64,000 bases of DNA, taken from assembly GCF_009931655.1 (NCBI RefSeq), contig NZ_CP047984.1, positions 1,054,001 to 1,118,000 on the forward strand, in the 5' to 3' direction. The notes under the pieces were generated by a model, which was not told where the DNA came from, did not search any database, and saw only the letters and a list, made by a program, of their open reading frames with translations. How positions within the stretch are numbered: position 1 is the stretch's first letter; every line of letters starts with the position of its first letter. This DNA is from Pontibacter russatus (GTDB lineage Bacteria; Bacteroidota; Bacteroidia; Cytophagales; Hymenobacteraceae). Shown here piece after piece: positions 1 through 9,326 of this stretch. Both the position numbers and the translations under genes were made by a program.

Positions 1-675
1 CTGCGCCTCCGCATTGAACCCCTTTATCACCCGCACCCCGCCCAGCGTCTCCGTCAGCCTGCCCGTCACCTCGGCGTTGATGACGCCGCGCTCCCGGAAG
101 ATGGGCCGTATCTTCCCAAAGGCCTTCAGCGAGATGACCCCGAAAATAGCCACAGGCAGCAGGACAAACAGCGTCATTAGTGGGCTGATGACAATGAGCA
201 GCACCAGGCAGATAAGCGAAGTCAGTACGCCGCCGATCATCTGGGCAAAGCCGGTCCCGACCAGGTTCCGCACGCCTTCCACGTCCGTCATAATCCGGGA
301 CACCAGCTCGCCCGTCTTGGTATTGTCGAAGAAGCGGATGGGCAGCTGGATGATATGGCGCTGCACCTTGGCCCGCAGCTGCGAGATGAGGTGCTGCGCC
401 TCCACACTCAGAATCTGGGTCAGGGCATAGGACGTGACCGACTGGATGACGATGGCGGCCGCCACGGCCATGATCAGCCATTTCAGCATGGTCATATCCC
501 CGTTTGGGATCACATCGTCGATCAGGTACTTGCTGGCGCCCGGCAACACCAGCCCGGCCAGGCGGCTGATGATGATCAGCACCAGCCCGATAGCGAGGTA
601 CTTCCTGCGGGGCCACACAATGGTTTTGAAAACCTGGCCTACGGTTACGTTCTTTAGTTTTTTAGATTCCGGCAT
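1..675 (-). CDS. ABC exporter, N-terminal transmembrane part (cut by window edge)
   Basis: Reading the minus strand from the ATG at 675 gives 225 codons open to base 1, so the C-terminal ATPase domain lies outside the window. The visible part is an MsbA/LmrA-type transmembrane domain. Hydrophobic segments lie near residues 26-44, 65-88 and 148-182, and the typical cytoplasmic stretch RFFDNTKTGELVSRIMTDVE is at about 114-133. The family exports lipids, drugs or peptides as a dimer; the substrate cannot be told here. The start codon is embedded in TATATATATG, a start context repeated through this window. The 312 bases upstream hold no gene. Confidence 0.85.
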   Translation of the reverse strand, partial: MPESKKLKNVTVGQVFKTIVWPRRKYLAIGLVLIIISRLAGLVLPGASKYLIDDVIPNGDMTMLKWLIMAVAAAIVIQSVTSYALTQILSVEAQHLISQLRAKVQRHIIQLPIRFFDNTKTGELVSRIMTDVEGVRNLVGTGFAQMIGGVLTSLICLVLLIVISPLMTLFVLLPVAIFGVISLKAFGKIRPIFRERGVINAEVTGRLTETLGGVRVIKGFNAEAQ

Positions 676-987
676 ATATATAGGCGATACACTGGTTGCG
701 TGCTGGCAGCCATTTTAAACCTATCCGAAAGGAACAGGAAGACGGTTAATTTCTGTCTAAAATCCCTTGGGATATTTCATGCATCAAATTACCATAAAAA
801 AAGAAACTTCGCCTTCACCTCTTCCTCTTGAGCGTGCATTTCCACTTCAGTCTTTTTATATATAAACAGCCCGACCCCCAGCTAACATCATTGCCTCCTG
901 CTGCACAATAAGCTACAGGAACGCGTATATAGCTTAAGCACAGCTGTATATAGCAATACACCTCATATCCTGCCTTTCTGATGTAAA
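676..987. other. Intergenic region between divergent genes
   Basis: This stretch separates the divergent ABC exporter and DUF4239 genes and should contain both promoters. It is AT-richer than its surroundings and holds several TATATA hexamers (near 674, 845, 927 and 947). I could not fix a -33/-7 Bacteroidetes promoter with confidence, and I see no hairpin or small gene. Confidence 0.5.
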
Positions 988-1773
988 ATGGACACCTCGA
1001 AGGAAATCATGTACGACCAGAACAGTATATTGATCGTAGCCATGCTGTTTCTTCTGATTCTGCTGGCGAATGAAGCGGGCTACCGCCTGGGCCACTACCA
1101 CCAGTCCAGAACCGACGACGATGTGAAGAACCACACCAACACCATACAGGCGGGCACCCTCGGCCTGCTGGCCCTGATACTCGGCTTCACGTTCAACATG
1201 GCGCTGCAACGCTACAACAGCCGGAGCCAGGCCGTTATACAGGAGTCGAGCGCAATCAGCACCGCCCTGCTCCGAACGGACCTCCTGCCGCAACCCTACG
1301 ACTCCATCACGCACGCTTTGCTGCGGAACTACATCAGCCTGCGGCTGGCCGTGAGCAACACCGGGCACGCGGGATTTCAGGAACAGCATGTTTTGAGCGA
1401 CGAAACGGAAAAGCTGCAAAAGATGCTCTGGATAATTGCGGTGCGGGCAGCGGAAGTCGATCCCCGTCCTGTCACGACGGGGTATTTTATCGATGCGCTG
1501 AACAGTATGATAGACGCCCACGGCGAGCGCAACGCCTTGCTCCAGCTGCATGTGCCGGAGGTGATTCTGTTCCTGCTGTTCATCGTCTTTATCATGTCCG
1601 GCTCGCTGATGGGCTACGCCAGCGGCCTGGGAAGAAGGAGAACCACTATTCCCACCATGATGATGACGTTCCTGATCTCGCTGGTTGTGTTCATCATCAT
1701 AGACCTGGACAGGCCGCAAAGGGGCATCATAAAAGTGAACCAGGAAAGTATGCTGCAACTGCAGCGGGAGTAA
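988..1773 (+). CDS. DUF4239 (bestrophin-like) membrane protein
   Basis: 261 residues with four hydrophobic segments at about 12-28, 53-72, 189-210 and 221-241, with a soluble loop between the second and third. The segment DLDRPQRGIIKV at 239-250 directly after the last helix is the hallmark ending of the DUF4239 family, whose function is unknown but which is distantly bestrophin-like. A second ATG at codon 8 (1009) is an equally good start. It is divergent from the ABC exporter and convergent with the next gene, so it is probably monocistronic. Confidence 0.8.
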   Translation: MDTSKEIMYDQNSILIVAMLFLLILLANEAGYRLGHYHQSRTDDDVKNHTNTIQAGTLGLLALILGFTFNMALQRYNSRSQAVIQESSAISTALLRTDLLPQPYDSITHALLRNYISLRLAVSNTGHAGFQEQHVLSDETEKLQKMLWIIAVRAAEVDPRPVTTGYFIDALNSMIDAHGERNALLQLHVPEVILFLLFIVFIMSGSLMGYASGLGRRRTTIPTMMMTFLISLVVFIIIDLDRPQRGIIKVNQESMLQLQRE

Positions 1774-1841
1774 AAACCCAGAGCTTATATATGGACTGTT
1801 GGTGCCAGCATGAAAAGTATATATGGCCTATATGTATAGGC

Positions 1842-2327
1842 CTAATAAGCCAGCAGGCGGCCGCAGGCGATAACGGCCAGCCACACCACCATAGAACAGA
1901 CCGCTGCAGCCTTTGCGGCTCCAGGTGTTGGCCCGTGGAGCCACACGCCAGCAGTCTGGTATATATAGCGGTGAAAAACACCGGCATTGAGGCCGCCCAC
2001 CACCAGCAAAATCAGCTTCATCTGAAACACCGGATCGGCGGCCAGCGCGGCGGCGTTGGTGCTGAACAGCAGGAGTCCCGAGGGAACAAGAAGGTATAGC
2101 CCTCTTTGGGACCAGGGCAACAGGTGGCGCGCCAGGTCTTTCACGGACAGGTGGCGCGAGCGGCCCAGCAGGCGCAGGTCGAACAGGAAGGCCGCACCCA
2201 CCAGCAGCACAATGCCCACAATATGGATGATCTCAAGAAAAGGATATAGCCAGGAAGACTGCCGAATAGCTGTTGCCACGGCGGAGTCCTCGAGCCAGGG
2301 CAGCAGCCCGGAAACTGTACCGCCCAC
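1842..2327 (-). CDS. Small integral membrane protein, DUF6644-like
   Basis: 161 residues with four predicted membrane helices (about 28-50, 72-90, 102-118 and 138-158). The stretch FLEIIHIVGIVLLVGAAFLF followed by a polar loop resembles the DUF6644/DUF2214-type bacterial membrane family. It starts two bases after the stop of the upstream DUF6152 gene, so the two are almost certainly co-transcribed and probably work together in the envelope. Family membership is by recall of the pattern, not by a search; function is unknown. Confidence 0.65.
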   Translation of the reverse strand: MGGTVSGLLPWLEDSAVATAIRQSSWLYPFLEIIHIVGIVLLVGAAFLFDLRLLGRSRHLSVKDLARHLLPWSQRGLYLLVPSGLLLFSTNAAALAADPVFQMKLILLVVGGLNAGVFHRYIYQTAGVWLHGPTPGAAKAAAVCSMVVWLAVIACGRLLAY

Positions 2328-2329
2328 CG

Positions 2330-2677
2330 CTAGCGGAGCTCGTACTTGCTGTTTCCCACAAAAATTCTCTCTGCCCGCATTTCATCCTCCACCTCTTTAT
2401 GCGGATAGCCCACCACCCGCACCGTGTCTTCAGGCGCAATCATGTCTGCCGTCAGGCCGCGGTCGGTCATGCGGCTGGTGGGGGCCAGCACCACGGTCCA
2501 GGTTTTGCCCTCGTGCTCCAACTTCAGGATGCCATGCGGGTTTTCATATGTCATTTCCTTCACCACACCAGTGTAGTCCAGTTCTCGGGTCTGGTCATAG
2601 TTGGCCCATCCGTGGTGGAACAGCGCCACTGACAGCGGGAAGAGCAGGGTCACAAGCAAATTGATTGGTAAAGCCAT
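2330..2677 (-). CDS. DUF6152-like periplasmic protein
   Basis: 115 residues: a signal peptide ending near residue 20, then a small beta-rich domain. HHGWANYD at 21-28 and YTGVVKEMTYENPHGILKLE match the DUF6152 pattern (AHH...D, ...G.VKE..W.NPH), a periplasmic family of unknown function. The double His at the mature N-terminus could bind metal; this is inference. It is the first gene of a tight two-gene operon with the membrane protein downstream (2-base spacing). Confidence 0.7.
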   Translation of the reverse strand: MALPINLLVTLLFPLSVALFHHGWANYDQTRELDYTGVVKEMTYENPHGILKLEHEGKTWTVVLAPTSRMTDRGLTADMIAPEDTVRVVGYPHKEVEDEMRAERIFVGNSKYELR

Positions 2678-2935
2678 AGCTGATAGGGATTTAGGTGTCG
2701 CACTTCCCCCTAAGAACGAAAACAGCTACAAAAGGGTGCGCCGGATGTGGCAGGCAGGAAAGCTATATACAGGCACACCTGCTGCTGTGCCGTCCGGCAC
2801 CCGCACCATATAAAGCTCAGGGACGCAAATAGCAGGTTATCCAGACACAAGATTTATTATGAAACGTGCCGTACCCGTTGTAACACCAGCGAATCCTGCT
2901 CATCTTGCACATCAGAATAACGGCGTTTTTTATAT

Positions 2936-4054
2936 ATGAAACTCAGAAACACCTGCCTGGCGGCAGCCTTCAGCCTGCTTTGTGCCAGCTGCGCGCCGCT
3001 GCAAAGCAACACCGGCACCACCGACACGCTGGCGGCAACAGCTTTGCAGCCATACGGCAGAACAACTCACAACGAAACGCAAAACCTGGTGCTGGTCGGC
3101 TCTGCCGCGCATTTTGGGTTCAGCTTTAAGGGAAAAGAAGCCCGTTTATATGCCTCCATCCCAAATGCCGGAGGGCACAACTACCTGCAGTATGAGCTGG
3201 ACGGGGAGTACCAAAGGCGGGTCAGGATAGACGGCGGCTCCGCCGCGCCGATTGTTATTACAGCGCCTACCGATAGCACGCACACCGTTTGGGTATATAA
3301 GGCCACCGAGGCCCACACCGGCCCCATCGCCATCGCGAAAGTAACCGGCGAAGACGTGGAGACTATTGAAAGACCCAAAGCACCGCTCATTGAGTTTATC
3401 GGCAACAGCATTACGTGTGGCGCGGCCGCCGACCCGTCGGAGGTGCCCTGCGGCACCGGCGAGTACCACGACCAGCACAACGCCCTGATGGCCTATGGCC
3501 CAAGGGTGGCCGGGGCGGTGGGAGCCAATTACGTGATCAGCTGCGTGAGCGGCATCGGGGCATACCGCAACTGGAACAGCGACGGCCCCACCATGCCGGA
3601 GGTCTATGAGAAAGTCGATTTTCAGGCCAGCAATCCGCAGCGGTGGGACTTCAGCACCTACTCGCCCGAAATAGTCAGCATTGCGCTGGGCACCAACGAC
3701 TTCAGCAACGGCGACGGCAAGAAAGAGAGACAGCCGTTTGACAGCGCCCGTTTCGTGAACAGCTATATCGCTTTTGTACAGCAGGTAAAGGCAAAATACC
3801 CTGACGCGCAGATTGCCCTGCTCAGCAGCCCGATGGTACACGGCAACAACAGGGAAGTTCTGCAAGAAGCGCTGACGACGGTAAAAGAGCAGGTTGATGC
3901 CAGTTATCCGGCCGATGCCCCTGTGGCCCTGCACTTCTTCGGGCCGATGCAGGCGAGCGGCTGTAGCGGGCACCCCAGCGTGGCCGAGCATGCCGTGCTG
4001 GCCAAAGAACTGGTGCCCTTCTTCCGCAAACTGCTGAAGCCGCAGGGGGAGTAA
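2936..4054 (+). CDS. SGNH/GDSL esterase lipoprotein, CE2-like
   Basis: 372 residues. A signal peptide with Cys19 (ASLLC-type lipobox LCASC) predicts an SPII lipoprotein. Residues about 40-145 form a beta-sandwich-like N-terminal domain and about 150-370 an SGNH hydrolase domain, the two-domain plan of CE2 acetyl esterases that deacetylate xylan or mannan. The Ser158 nucleophile is in GNSIT, block III is GTND at 252-255, and the general-base His346 is in SGHPS. It begins inside TTTATATATG. A GH26 mannanase lies 16 kb away, so a role in trimming acetylated hemicellulose is plausible but unproven. Confidence 0.85.
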   Translation: MKLRNTCLAAAFSLLCASCAPLQSNTGTTDTLAATALQPYGRTTHNETQNLVLVGSAAHFGFSFKGKEARLYASIPNAGGHNYLQYELDGEYQRRVRIDGGSAAPIVITAPTDSTHTVWVYKATEAHTGPIAIAKVTGEDVETIERPKAPLIEFIGNSITCGAAADPSEVPCGTGEYHDQHNALMAYGPRVAGAVGANYVISCVSGIGAYRNWNSDGPTMPEVYEKVDFQASNPQRWDFSTYSPEIVSIALGTNDFSNGDGKKERQPFDSARFVNSYIAFVQQVKAKYPDAQIALLSSPMVHGNNREVLQEALTTVKEQVDASYPADAPVALHFFGPMQASGCSGHPSVAEHAVLAKELVPFFRKLLKPQGE

Positions 4055-4070
4055 GTTTGGAAGGAAAAGA

Positions 4071-4089
4071 CCCGGGCTGAAAGTTCGGG
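4071..4089 (+). terminator. Possible stem-loop between esterase and VLRF1 genes
   Basis: CCCGGGCT and AGTTCGGG can pair in RNA with two G-U wobbles around a GAA loop, just after the esterase stop. There is no clear U tract, so this is a weak terminator call. Confidence 0.35.
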
Positions 4090-4109
4090 CCCTTTAACCG
4101 CTGCTATAT

Positions 4110-4793
4110 ATGAACCGCTTCTTATCACAAGAAACTTCCCTTCGGTTGCTTCAAGCCATTCAGGCTGGGCCGCATCCGTTTATATATGAATATGAGAAAC
4201 ACCGGCTGGTGCTGCTAAACGAAACCGGAGAGGCGCAGGTGTATTTCAGGCTGCCGATCGTGGTTCCTCCTCCCGGCTCGCCCCAGGCGCAGGCGCATTA
4301 CGTCCTGCTGCTCATTCAGTCGGGAAACTGCGCCATGGGCTATTTCGAGGATGGTGTGAACCTCGATCACAAGGTGTTCCGATCTTACATGGTGCGGAAA
4401 AAGCAGGGGACAAGCCAGATCAAATACCTCAAGACCAAGGGCAAGTCCAGGGCGGGCTCCCGGGTGCGGCTGGCGGAAACAGCGGAGTTCTTCGAGAACA
4501 TCAACGAGCGGCTGCAGGCATATTTCGAAGAGCACGAAGTACACCGCATCGCGATCAGCTGCTCCAAAACGCTTATCCCCTACCTCTACAACTCCAAAGT
4601 CCCCACCCCTTTCGACAAGCACGACCCGCGCCTGTACAAAATACCGAAGCACATCCACACACCCATCTACGAGGTGATGATGGACGCCCACAGGTTCCTC
4701 CTGAAAGGCGAACTTATATATGAAGCGCCTTACCAGGCCGTGGTGGAGGATCTGCTGGGCCCGGACGGTGAGCCGTCGGATGCGGACTTGTGA
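4110..4793 (+). CDS. Bacteroidetes VLRF1-type release factor (Vms1/ANKZF1-like)
   Basis: 227 residues, soluble. The core FEDGVNLDHKVFRSYMVRKK (79-98) followed by QGTSQ (99-103) matches the Vms1/ANKZF1 release-factor domain, whose pattern is H..F.RYxVRxKQGGSQ. Gln103 lines up with the eukaryotic GxxQ-type glutamine that attacks the peptidyl-tRNA ester bond during ribosome-associated quality control. Pfam carries a Bacteroidetes branch (bVLRF1). The likely role is releasing nascent chains from stalled large subunits; this is inference from family. It starts in CTATATATG. No rqcH or ssrA gene is visible nearby. Confidence 0.75.
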   Translation: MNRFLSQETSLRLLQAIQAGPHPFIYEYEKHRLVLLNETGEAQVYFRLPIVVPPPGSPQAQAHYVLLLIQSGNCAMGYFEDGVNLDHKVFRSYMVRKKQGTSQIKYLKTKGKSRAGSRVRLAETAEFFENINERLQAYFEEHEVHRIAISCSKTLIPYLYNSKVPTPFDKHDPRLYKIPKHIHTPIYEVMMDAHRFLLKGELIYEAPYQAVVEDLLGPDGEPSDADL

Positions 4794-4906
4794 GGCGGAT
4801 TACAAATCCTATATCTCAAAAGATCCGGATTGCAAATCCGAATCAGCAGCCTGTATATGCTGCATCTTATTCACCTTCTGGCGGTTTATATATAGCCAGG
4901 AATATT

Positions 4907-7378
4907 CTACTCGCCTTCCAGCGTTTTAGGCGCGCCGGCGGGGGCCGCCTGGTGCAGCCTGTAACTGAGCGTGAGGTTGAGCTGCCTTCTGCGTCCCTGG
5001 CTCTTGCTGCTGGTGTAAAAGGCAACGCCCTCTATGCTCTCGCCCTCATAAACAGAGCGGTTGATGCGGGTGTTGAACACATCCAGCACATTCAGGGTGA
5101 TAGTGCCTTTCCTGTTAAAGATGTCCTTGCTGAGGCCTAGGTCCATATAGTACAGTGATTTCTGGCTGCCCTGCGGCGTTTTCTGAGGTGCCTCGTAGTT
5201 GGCCCGCACCTGGAAGTCGATGTCCTTCGGGAGCGTGAACCGGGAGGTGTGCCGGGCAAACCAGCTGTAGGTCTCGGTGCTGAAGTTCTCCTCAAAGTTG
5301 CTGCCGTCGATGATGGCCCGGAAGAAGTTGAAGCTCTGGTCGAATTTCCACCAGGCAGCGGGCGTAAACGAGCCCGTAAACTCAGCCCCGTAGGCGTCCT
5401 CGGCCAGCAGGTTCTCGGGGCGCAGCGTGGCAATGCCTTCGCTGTTCACCCGCCGGATGGTGGCTATTTTGTCGGTGGTTTGGCGATAGAACAGGGTGGA
5501 GGAAAGCGAGCCCAGCTCATAGTACTTGATGTGCCCCAACTCAAAGGCATTGGTAAACTCGGGATCCAGGTTGGGATTGCCCCCCATCACGTTGCGGCTG
5601 TCGGAGAGGGTAAAATAAGGGCTCAGGTCGAAGTACACCGGGCGGCGCACCCGGCGGCTGTAGCTCACCTGCAGGGCATGCTCCTTCGGCAGGTTATAGG
5701 TGATGTGCGCACTCGGAAACAGGTTGGTGTAGCGGCGCGGGTTCTCTTCGTTCGTTTCGCGGAGGGTTGTTTTCACGTCGGTGTGCTCGGCCCGCAAACC
5801 TACCTGGTACGTAAACTTCTCCGTCTTATTCCCCAGGATGCCATATATGGCGTTGATGTTCTCATCATATATAAAATAGTTGTCCAGGCCGGGAAGCGGC
5901 GTTATCTCGCCGTCGGCCGCCTGGTTGCCCACCAGATAGTCGTTTACCATATCCCGGAAACTGCTCCGCAGGCCAGCCTCCAGCTTGCCGTTTTCCCCGA
6001 TGGGCTGCACGTAGTCTATCTGGGTCAGGTACTGCTTTTCGTACTCGTCGTTGAGCGAGCGCTGCAGCAGGGCCTGGGCGGCATCGGGCGCGCCCTCCGG
6101 CGAAAAGGTGTTCTGGGTATAGACCTGGTCAGAGCTTTCCCAGTAGTCGAGCAGCCGGAAATCGGCGTTCAGCTCCTGCCCTTCCCGGGCAAAGGTTTTC
6201 TTGTAGCTGATGGCGTACTCGGCGTTCACCTCGTCCTCGTTCTCGTCCTGTTTGCGCAGCGTGTAGCTCTGGAGGCCCTGGCTGGCCAGGTAGTCCTCGT
6301 AGCGGATGTTCCGGATGCGGTTGGCGTCGCTGCGCCGGAACATATAGGAGGCGGTGAGGATGCTGGTTTCGGTGAAGAAATAATCGAGCCCTCCCCGGAT
6401 GTTGTTGTTAAATCCCCGCACCCGCGTGTCGTACGACTGCCTCAGGATGGAGGTGGTGTCATCAGCCGTCAGTTCCTGGTAAAGGGAGCCCTCGCTGGGC
6501 GAGACGCGGTAAGCCAGGCCGTAGTTCAGGAAGAAATTTACCTTTTTGTGGCGGTAGTTCACGTTGGCGGCGCCCCCGTAATTGGTCGGCTCCCCGGCTA
6601 TCACCTCAAACGAACCGTTGAACCCGCTCTTGCGCTCTTTTTTCAGCACGATGTTGATGATGCCCGACATGCCTTCGGCCTCGTAGCGGGCCGAGGGGTT
6701 GGTGATAATCTCCACTTTCTCTATCAGGCTGCCCTGCAGCTGCTGCAGACCGCTGCCCCCTTTAAAACTCACGAGCCCCGAAGGTTTGCCGTCAATCAGG
6801 ATGCGCACATTCTCGCTGCCGCGCAGCTTCACGTTCCCTTCGGCATCCACCGACACGGAGGGGATGTTGCTCAGGATTTCGGTGGCCGAGCCCCCCGCGT
6901 TCGCCAGGTCCTGCCCTACGTTGAATATCTTTTTGTCCAGCGACAACTCCATGGAGCTTTTCTCGGCCTGCACCACCACCTCGTCCAGGGCTGTGGCGGC
7001 CGATGGCTGCAGGCGCAATGTGCCCAGCTGGTGCTCCGGCTTTTCGCTCGTCAGCCGGAACACGGGCGTCTTCACCGCCTTATAGCCCATAAACTCCACC
7101 AGGGCATAATACTCTCCCGAAGGGGCCTCCAGCGCAAACAAGCCTGTTTCGTCCGTGATGTTTCCGGTAGCCAGGCCATTGTCCCCGCTTTTGAACAGGC
7201 CCACGCTGGCGTACGGCAGTGGCTGGCCGGTCTGGGTATCCACCACTTTGCCACGCACGGTAACCGTCTTTCCAGACTGCGCCATGCCGGGCAAGGCGAA
7301 GATGAGGAGGAGCAAAAGAACGCACGCGGCGCTGCCCACGCCCCAGTTGTTCGAAAGTAGAGATCTTGCCATGTTCAT
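4907..7378 (-). CDS. TonB-dependent receptor, OMP_b-brl_3 family
   Basis: 823 residues. A signal peptide ends at about residue 34 (MAQ). A carboxypeptidase-regulatory-like domain spans about 40-120, the plug is at about 135-240 (DEVVVQAEK, then LRGSENVRILIDGKPSG), and the rest is an outer-membrane beta barrel ending in aromatic-rich strands (RRRQLNLTLSYRL). The family imports unknown ligands using TonB energy and is distinct from SusC proteins. There is no SusD partner beside it. It stands alone, with a 226-base gap to the upstream ModF-like gene. Confidence 0.9.
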   Translation of the reverse strand: MNMARSLLSNNWGVGSAACVLLLLLIFALPGMAQSGKTVTVRGKVVDTQTGQPLPYASVGLFKSGDNGLATGNITDETGLFALEAPSGEYYALVEFMGYKAVKTPVFRLTSEKPEHQLGTLRLQPSAATALDEVVVQAEKSSMELSLDKKIFNVGQDLANAGGSATEILSNIPSVSVDAEGNVKLRGSENVRILIDGKPSGLVSFKGGSGLQQLQGSLIEKVEIITNPSARYEAEGMSGIINIVLKKERKSGFNGSFEVIAGEPTNYGGAANVNYRHKKVNFFLNYGLAYRVSPSEGSLYQELTADDTTSILRQSYDTRVRGFNNNIRGGLDYFFTETSILTASYMFRRSDANRIRNIRYEDYLASQGLQSYTLRKQDENEDEVNAEYAISYKKTFAREGQELNADFRLLDYWESSDQVYTQNTFSPEGAPDAAQALLQRSLNDEYEKQYLTQIDYVQPIGENGKLEAGLRSSFRDMVNDYLVGNQAADGEITPLPGLDNYFIYDENINAIYGILGNKTEKFTYQVGLRAEHTDVKTTLRETNEENPRRYTNLFPSAHITYNLPKEHALQVSYSRRVRRPVYFDLSPYFTLSDSRNVMGGNPNLDPEFTNAFELGHIKYYELGSLSSTLFYRQTTDKIATIRRVNSEGIATLRPENLLAEDAYGAEFTGSFTPAAWWKFDQSFNFFRAIIDGSNFEENFSTETYSWFARHTSRFTLPKDIDFQVRANYEAPQKTPQGSQKSLYYMDLGLSKDIFNRKGTITLNVLDVFNTRINRSVYEGESIEGVAFYTSSKSQGRRRQLNLTLSYRLHQAAPAGAPKTLEGE

Positions 7379-7604
7379 GTGCTGAAGATTGGTGTGGAAG
7401 CGAGCCTTGGGTTAAAGCGTCAGTAAATTACAAACCATATATAAATAAAAATGCTACAGCGGGTAAAATATTCCGCCAACATGGGCCCGGTTCCTGAATC
7501 AAAGGGCATATGGGCATATGCGCTGGAATTGGCATTGGCCTGAATACAAGCGCTTCCTTCTTGCCATACCTGTTTTTATAGCATGAAATGATTTGGTGCC
7601 AGGA

Positions 7605-9137
7605 CTACCCCTGAACGCATACCGCTTTTTCGATGCGCGCCTTCCCGTTTTCGAGATGCATGACGTTTTGCACACTTTCCGGTATCTCGTGCTGGTAATG
7701 GCTCACATAGATAAGCGTGAGGTTGCTGCTGGCGCAAATGGCATCCACCACGCTTTTGAAGTGCTCCTGCTGGCGGCTATCGAACCCCTGGCAGGGCTCG
7801 TCCAGGATGAGCAGCGGCGGATTTTTTACCAATGCCCTCGCCAGCAGGCACAGCCGCTGGCCGCTCACCGACACCTGCCTGTAAGGCTTCCCGGCCAGGG
7901 ATTCCATATGCAGCAGTTGCATCCAGCGCAGCACGCGCGCCTGTTTCGCGGGATGGCTTTTTCGGTTCAGGCCCACCGCATCGTAAAAGCCCGACTCAAT
8001 CACGTGCTCGCAGGGTTCGCTGCCGGGGAAATACTGGAACAGCTCCGGCGACACAAACCCGATGTGCCGCTTTATATCCCATATACTCTCGCCGCTCCCC
8101 CTCCGCCGGTCAAACAGCGTGACTCTGTTGGCATAGGCCTGCGGGTTATCGGCGTTTATCAGGCTCAGCAAAGTCGTTTTCCCGGCCCCGTTGTGGCCTA
8201 CCAGCGCCCAGCGCTCGCCCTGCCGCACGTTCCAGTTGATATGATCCAGCACGGTCTTCTCCCCATACTTCACGGTCACGTCCTCCATCCCGACAACTAT
8301 ATCGAACGATGGCGAAACCGGGTCAGCCAACAGCTCCTGAATTTCAGTGATGTCTGCTTTCACTGGCCTGTGGGTGGAGGAGTCGCCCCTGCGGAACGCA
8401 TCCTTCGGCATCGCCTGGATTTCTTCCCCTTTATCCCAAACCGCAATGTGTGTGATGGCATCCGGCACCTCCCCCGGACCCGTGACCATGACCAGGGTGA
8501 TGCCCGACTGAGCGATTGACGAGATTAATTTGTTTAGTTCCTGTCGCATCCCCACATCCAGCCCCACCAGCGGGTTTTCCAGCAGCAGGATAGCCGGGTT
8601 GCGCAGCAGCGCCTCCGCCAGCAGCACCCGCCGCGTCTCCCCGTTCGACAGTTTTATCAGCCGCCTGTCCAGCAGACTGTGCAGGTTAAGCGCCGCTACC
8701 GTTCTTTCAAAGGTCCAGATGGGGTTGTCCATATATGGCTTCACCTCCGCCAGGTGCTCCTCCACCGTCGGGGAATCGTCGGCGGCGGTGGCGTTGTAGC
8801 GCTGCTGGTAGAAAAGCTCCTCGGTGCGCGACAGGCTGCTGAAATTGTGGCGAGAAGAAACAAGGCTGATTGGCTTGTGCCAGGAACCCGGAGGCGACTG
8901 CACCGGATTTCGCCGCTGAAATTCCTCTTGAAAGGGATATAGCACATTGCCCGCCGCGATGGGCAATTTACCGGCGATGGTTTCTATCAATGCGCTCCTG
9001 CCCTGCTCGTCGTTTCCGGTCAGCGCCCAGTGCTCTCCCCGCCTTACCACAAAGCTGGTGTCCTGGAAGACAACTTCACCGTGCTGCCGAACAGTCACGT
9101 CATCCAGCGCAACCAGTACCTGGGTTAAATTATCCAT
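7605..9137 (-). CDS. modF: ModF-like tandem ABC ATPase
   Basis: 510 residues with two ABC ATPase domains and no membrane segment, matching the size and layout of Escherichia coli ModF. Diagnostic ModF-like stretches are LLDRRLIKLSNGETRR (155-170) and LFDRRRGSGESIWDIKRHIG (341-360). The second domain is intact: Walker A GHNGAGKT (314-321), signature VSVSGQ, Walker B LLILDEP (442-448) and switch His480. The first domain is degenerate: GNDEQGRS (41-48) lacks the Walker A lysine, and LLLENP (184-189) lacks Asp-Glu. No molybdate permease is adjacent, so a molybdenum role is not established. Confidence 0.85.
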   Translation of the reverse strand: MDNLTQVLVALDDVTVRQHGEVVFQDTSFVVRRGEHWALTGNDEQGRSALIETIAGKLPIAAGNVLYPFQEEFQRRNPVQSPPGSWHKPISLVSSRHNFSSLSRTEELFYQQRYNATAADDSPTVEEHLAEVKPYMDNPIWTFERTVAALNLHSLLDRRLIKLSNGETRRVLLAEALLRNPAILLLENPLVGLDVGMRQELNKLISSIAQSGITLVMVTGPGEVPDAITHIAVWDKGEEIQAMPKDAFRRGDSSTHRPVKADITEIQELLADPVSPSFDIVVGMEDVTVKYGEKTVLDHINWNVRQGERWALVGHNGAGKTTLLSLINADNPQAYANRVTLFDRRRGSGESIWDIKRHIGFVSPELFQYFPGSEPCEHVIESGFYDAVGLNRKSHPAKQARVLRWMQLLHMESLAGKPYRQVSVSGQRLCLLARALVKNPPLLILDEPCQGFDSRQQEHFKSVVDAICASSNLTLIYVSHYQHEIPESVQNVMHLENGKARIEKAVCVQG

Positions 9138-9326
9138 TTGGTTTATTATGTTAACCTACATTTCATCCGAACCCAAAGATAAACAGCAGGCTTTTGTAAA
9201 AGTAGCCGTATCTAAAGTTTATATGAAGGCTGTGCTGAAATGTTGCTGCGCTATATAGCAGCCATATATGGAGCTGTTGGGGAACACCCATATACCTGCC
9301 TCCCCGCGAAATTATATATCAGGGAA

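Noticed and set aside
5249..7360. A 703-codon plus-strand ORF antisense to the TonB receptor
   Set aside because: It is the mirror of a clear OMP_b-brl_3 receptor; the composition (Val, Gly, His, Gln-rich, no domain) is typical of an antisense shadow in GC-rich DNA.
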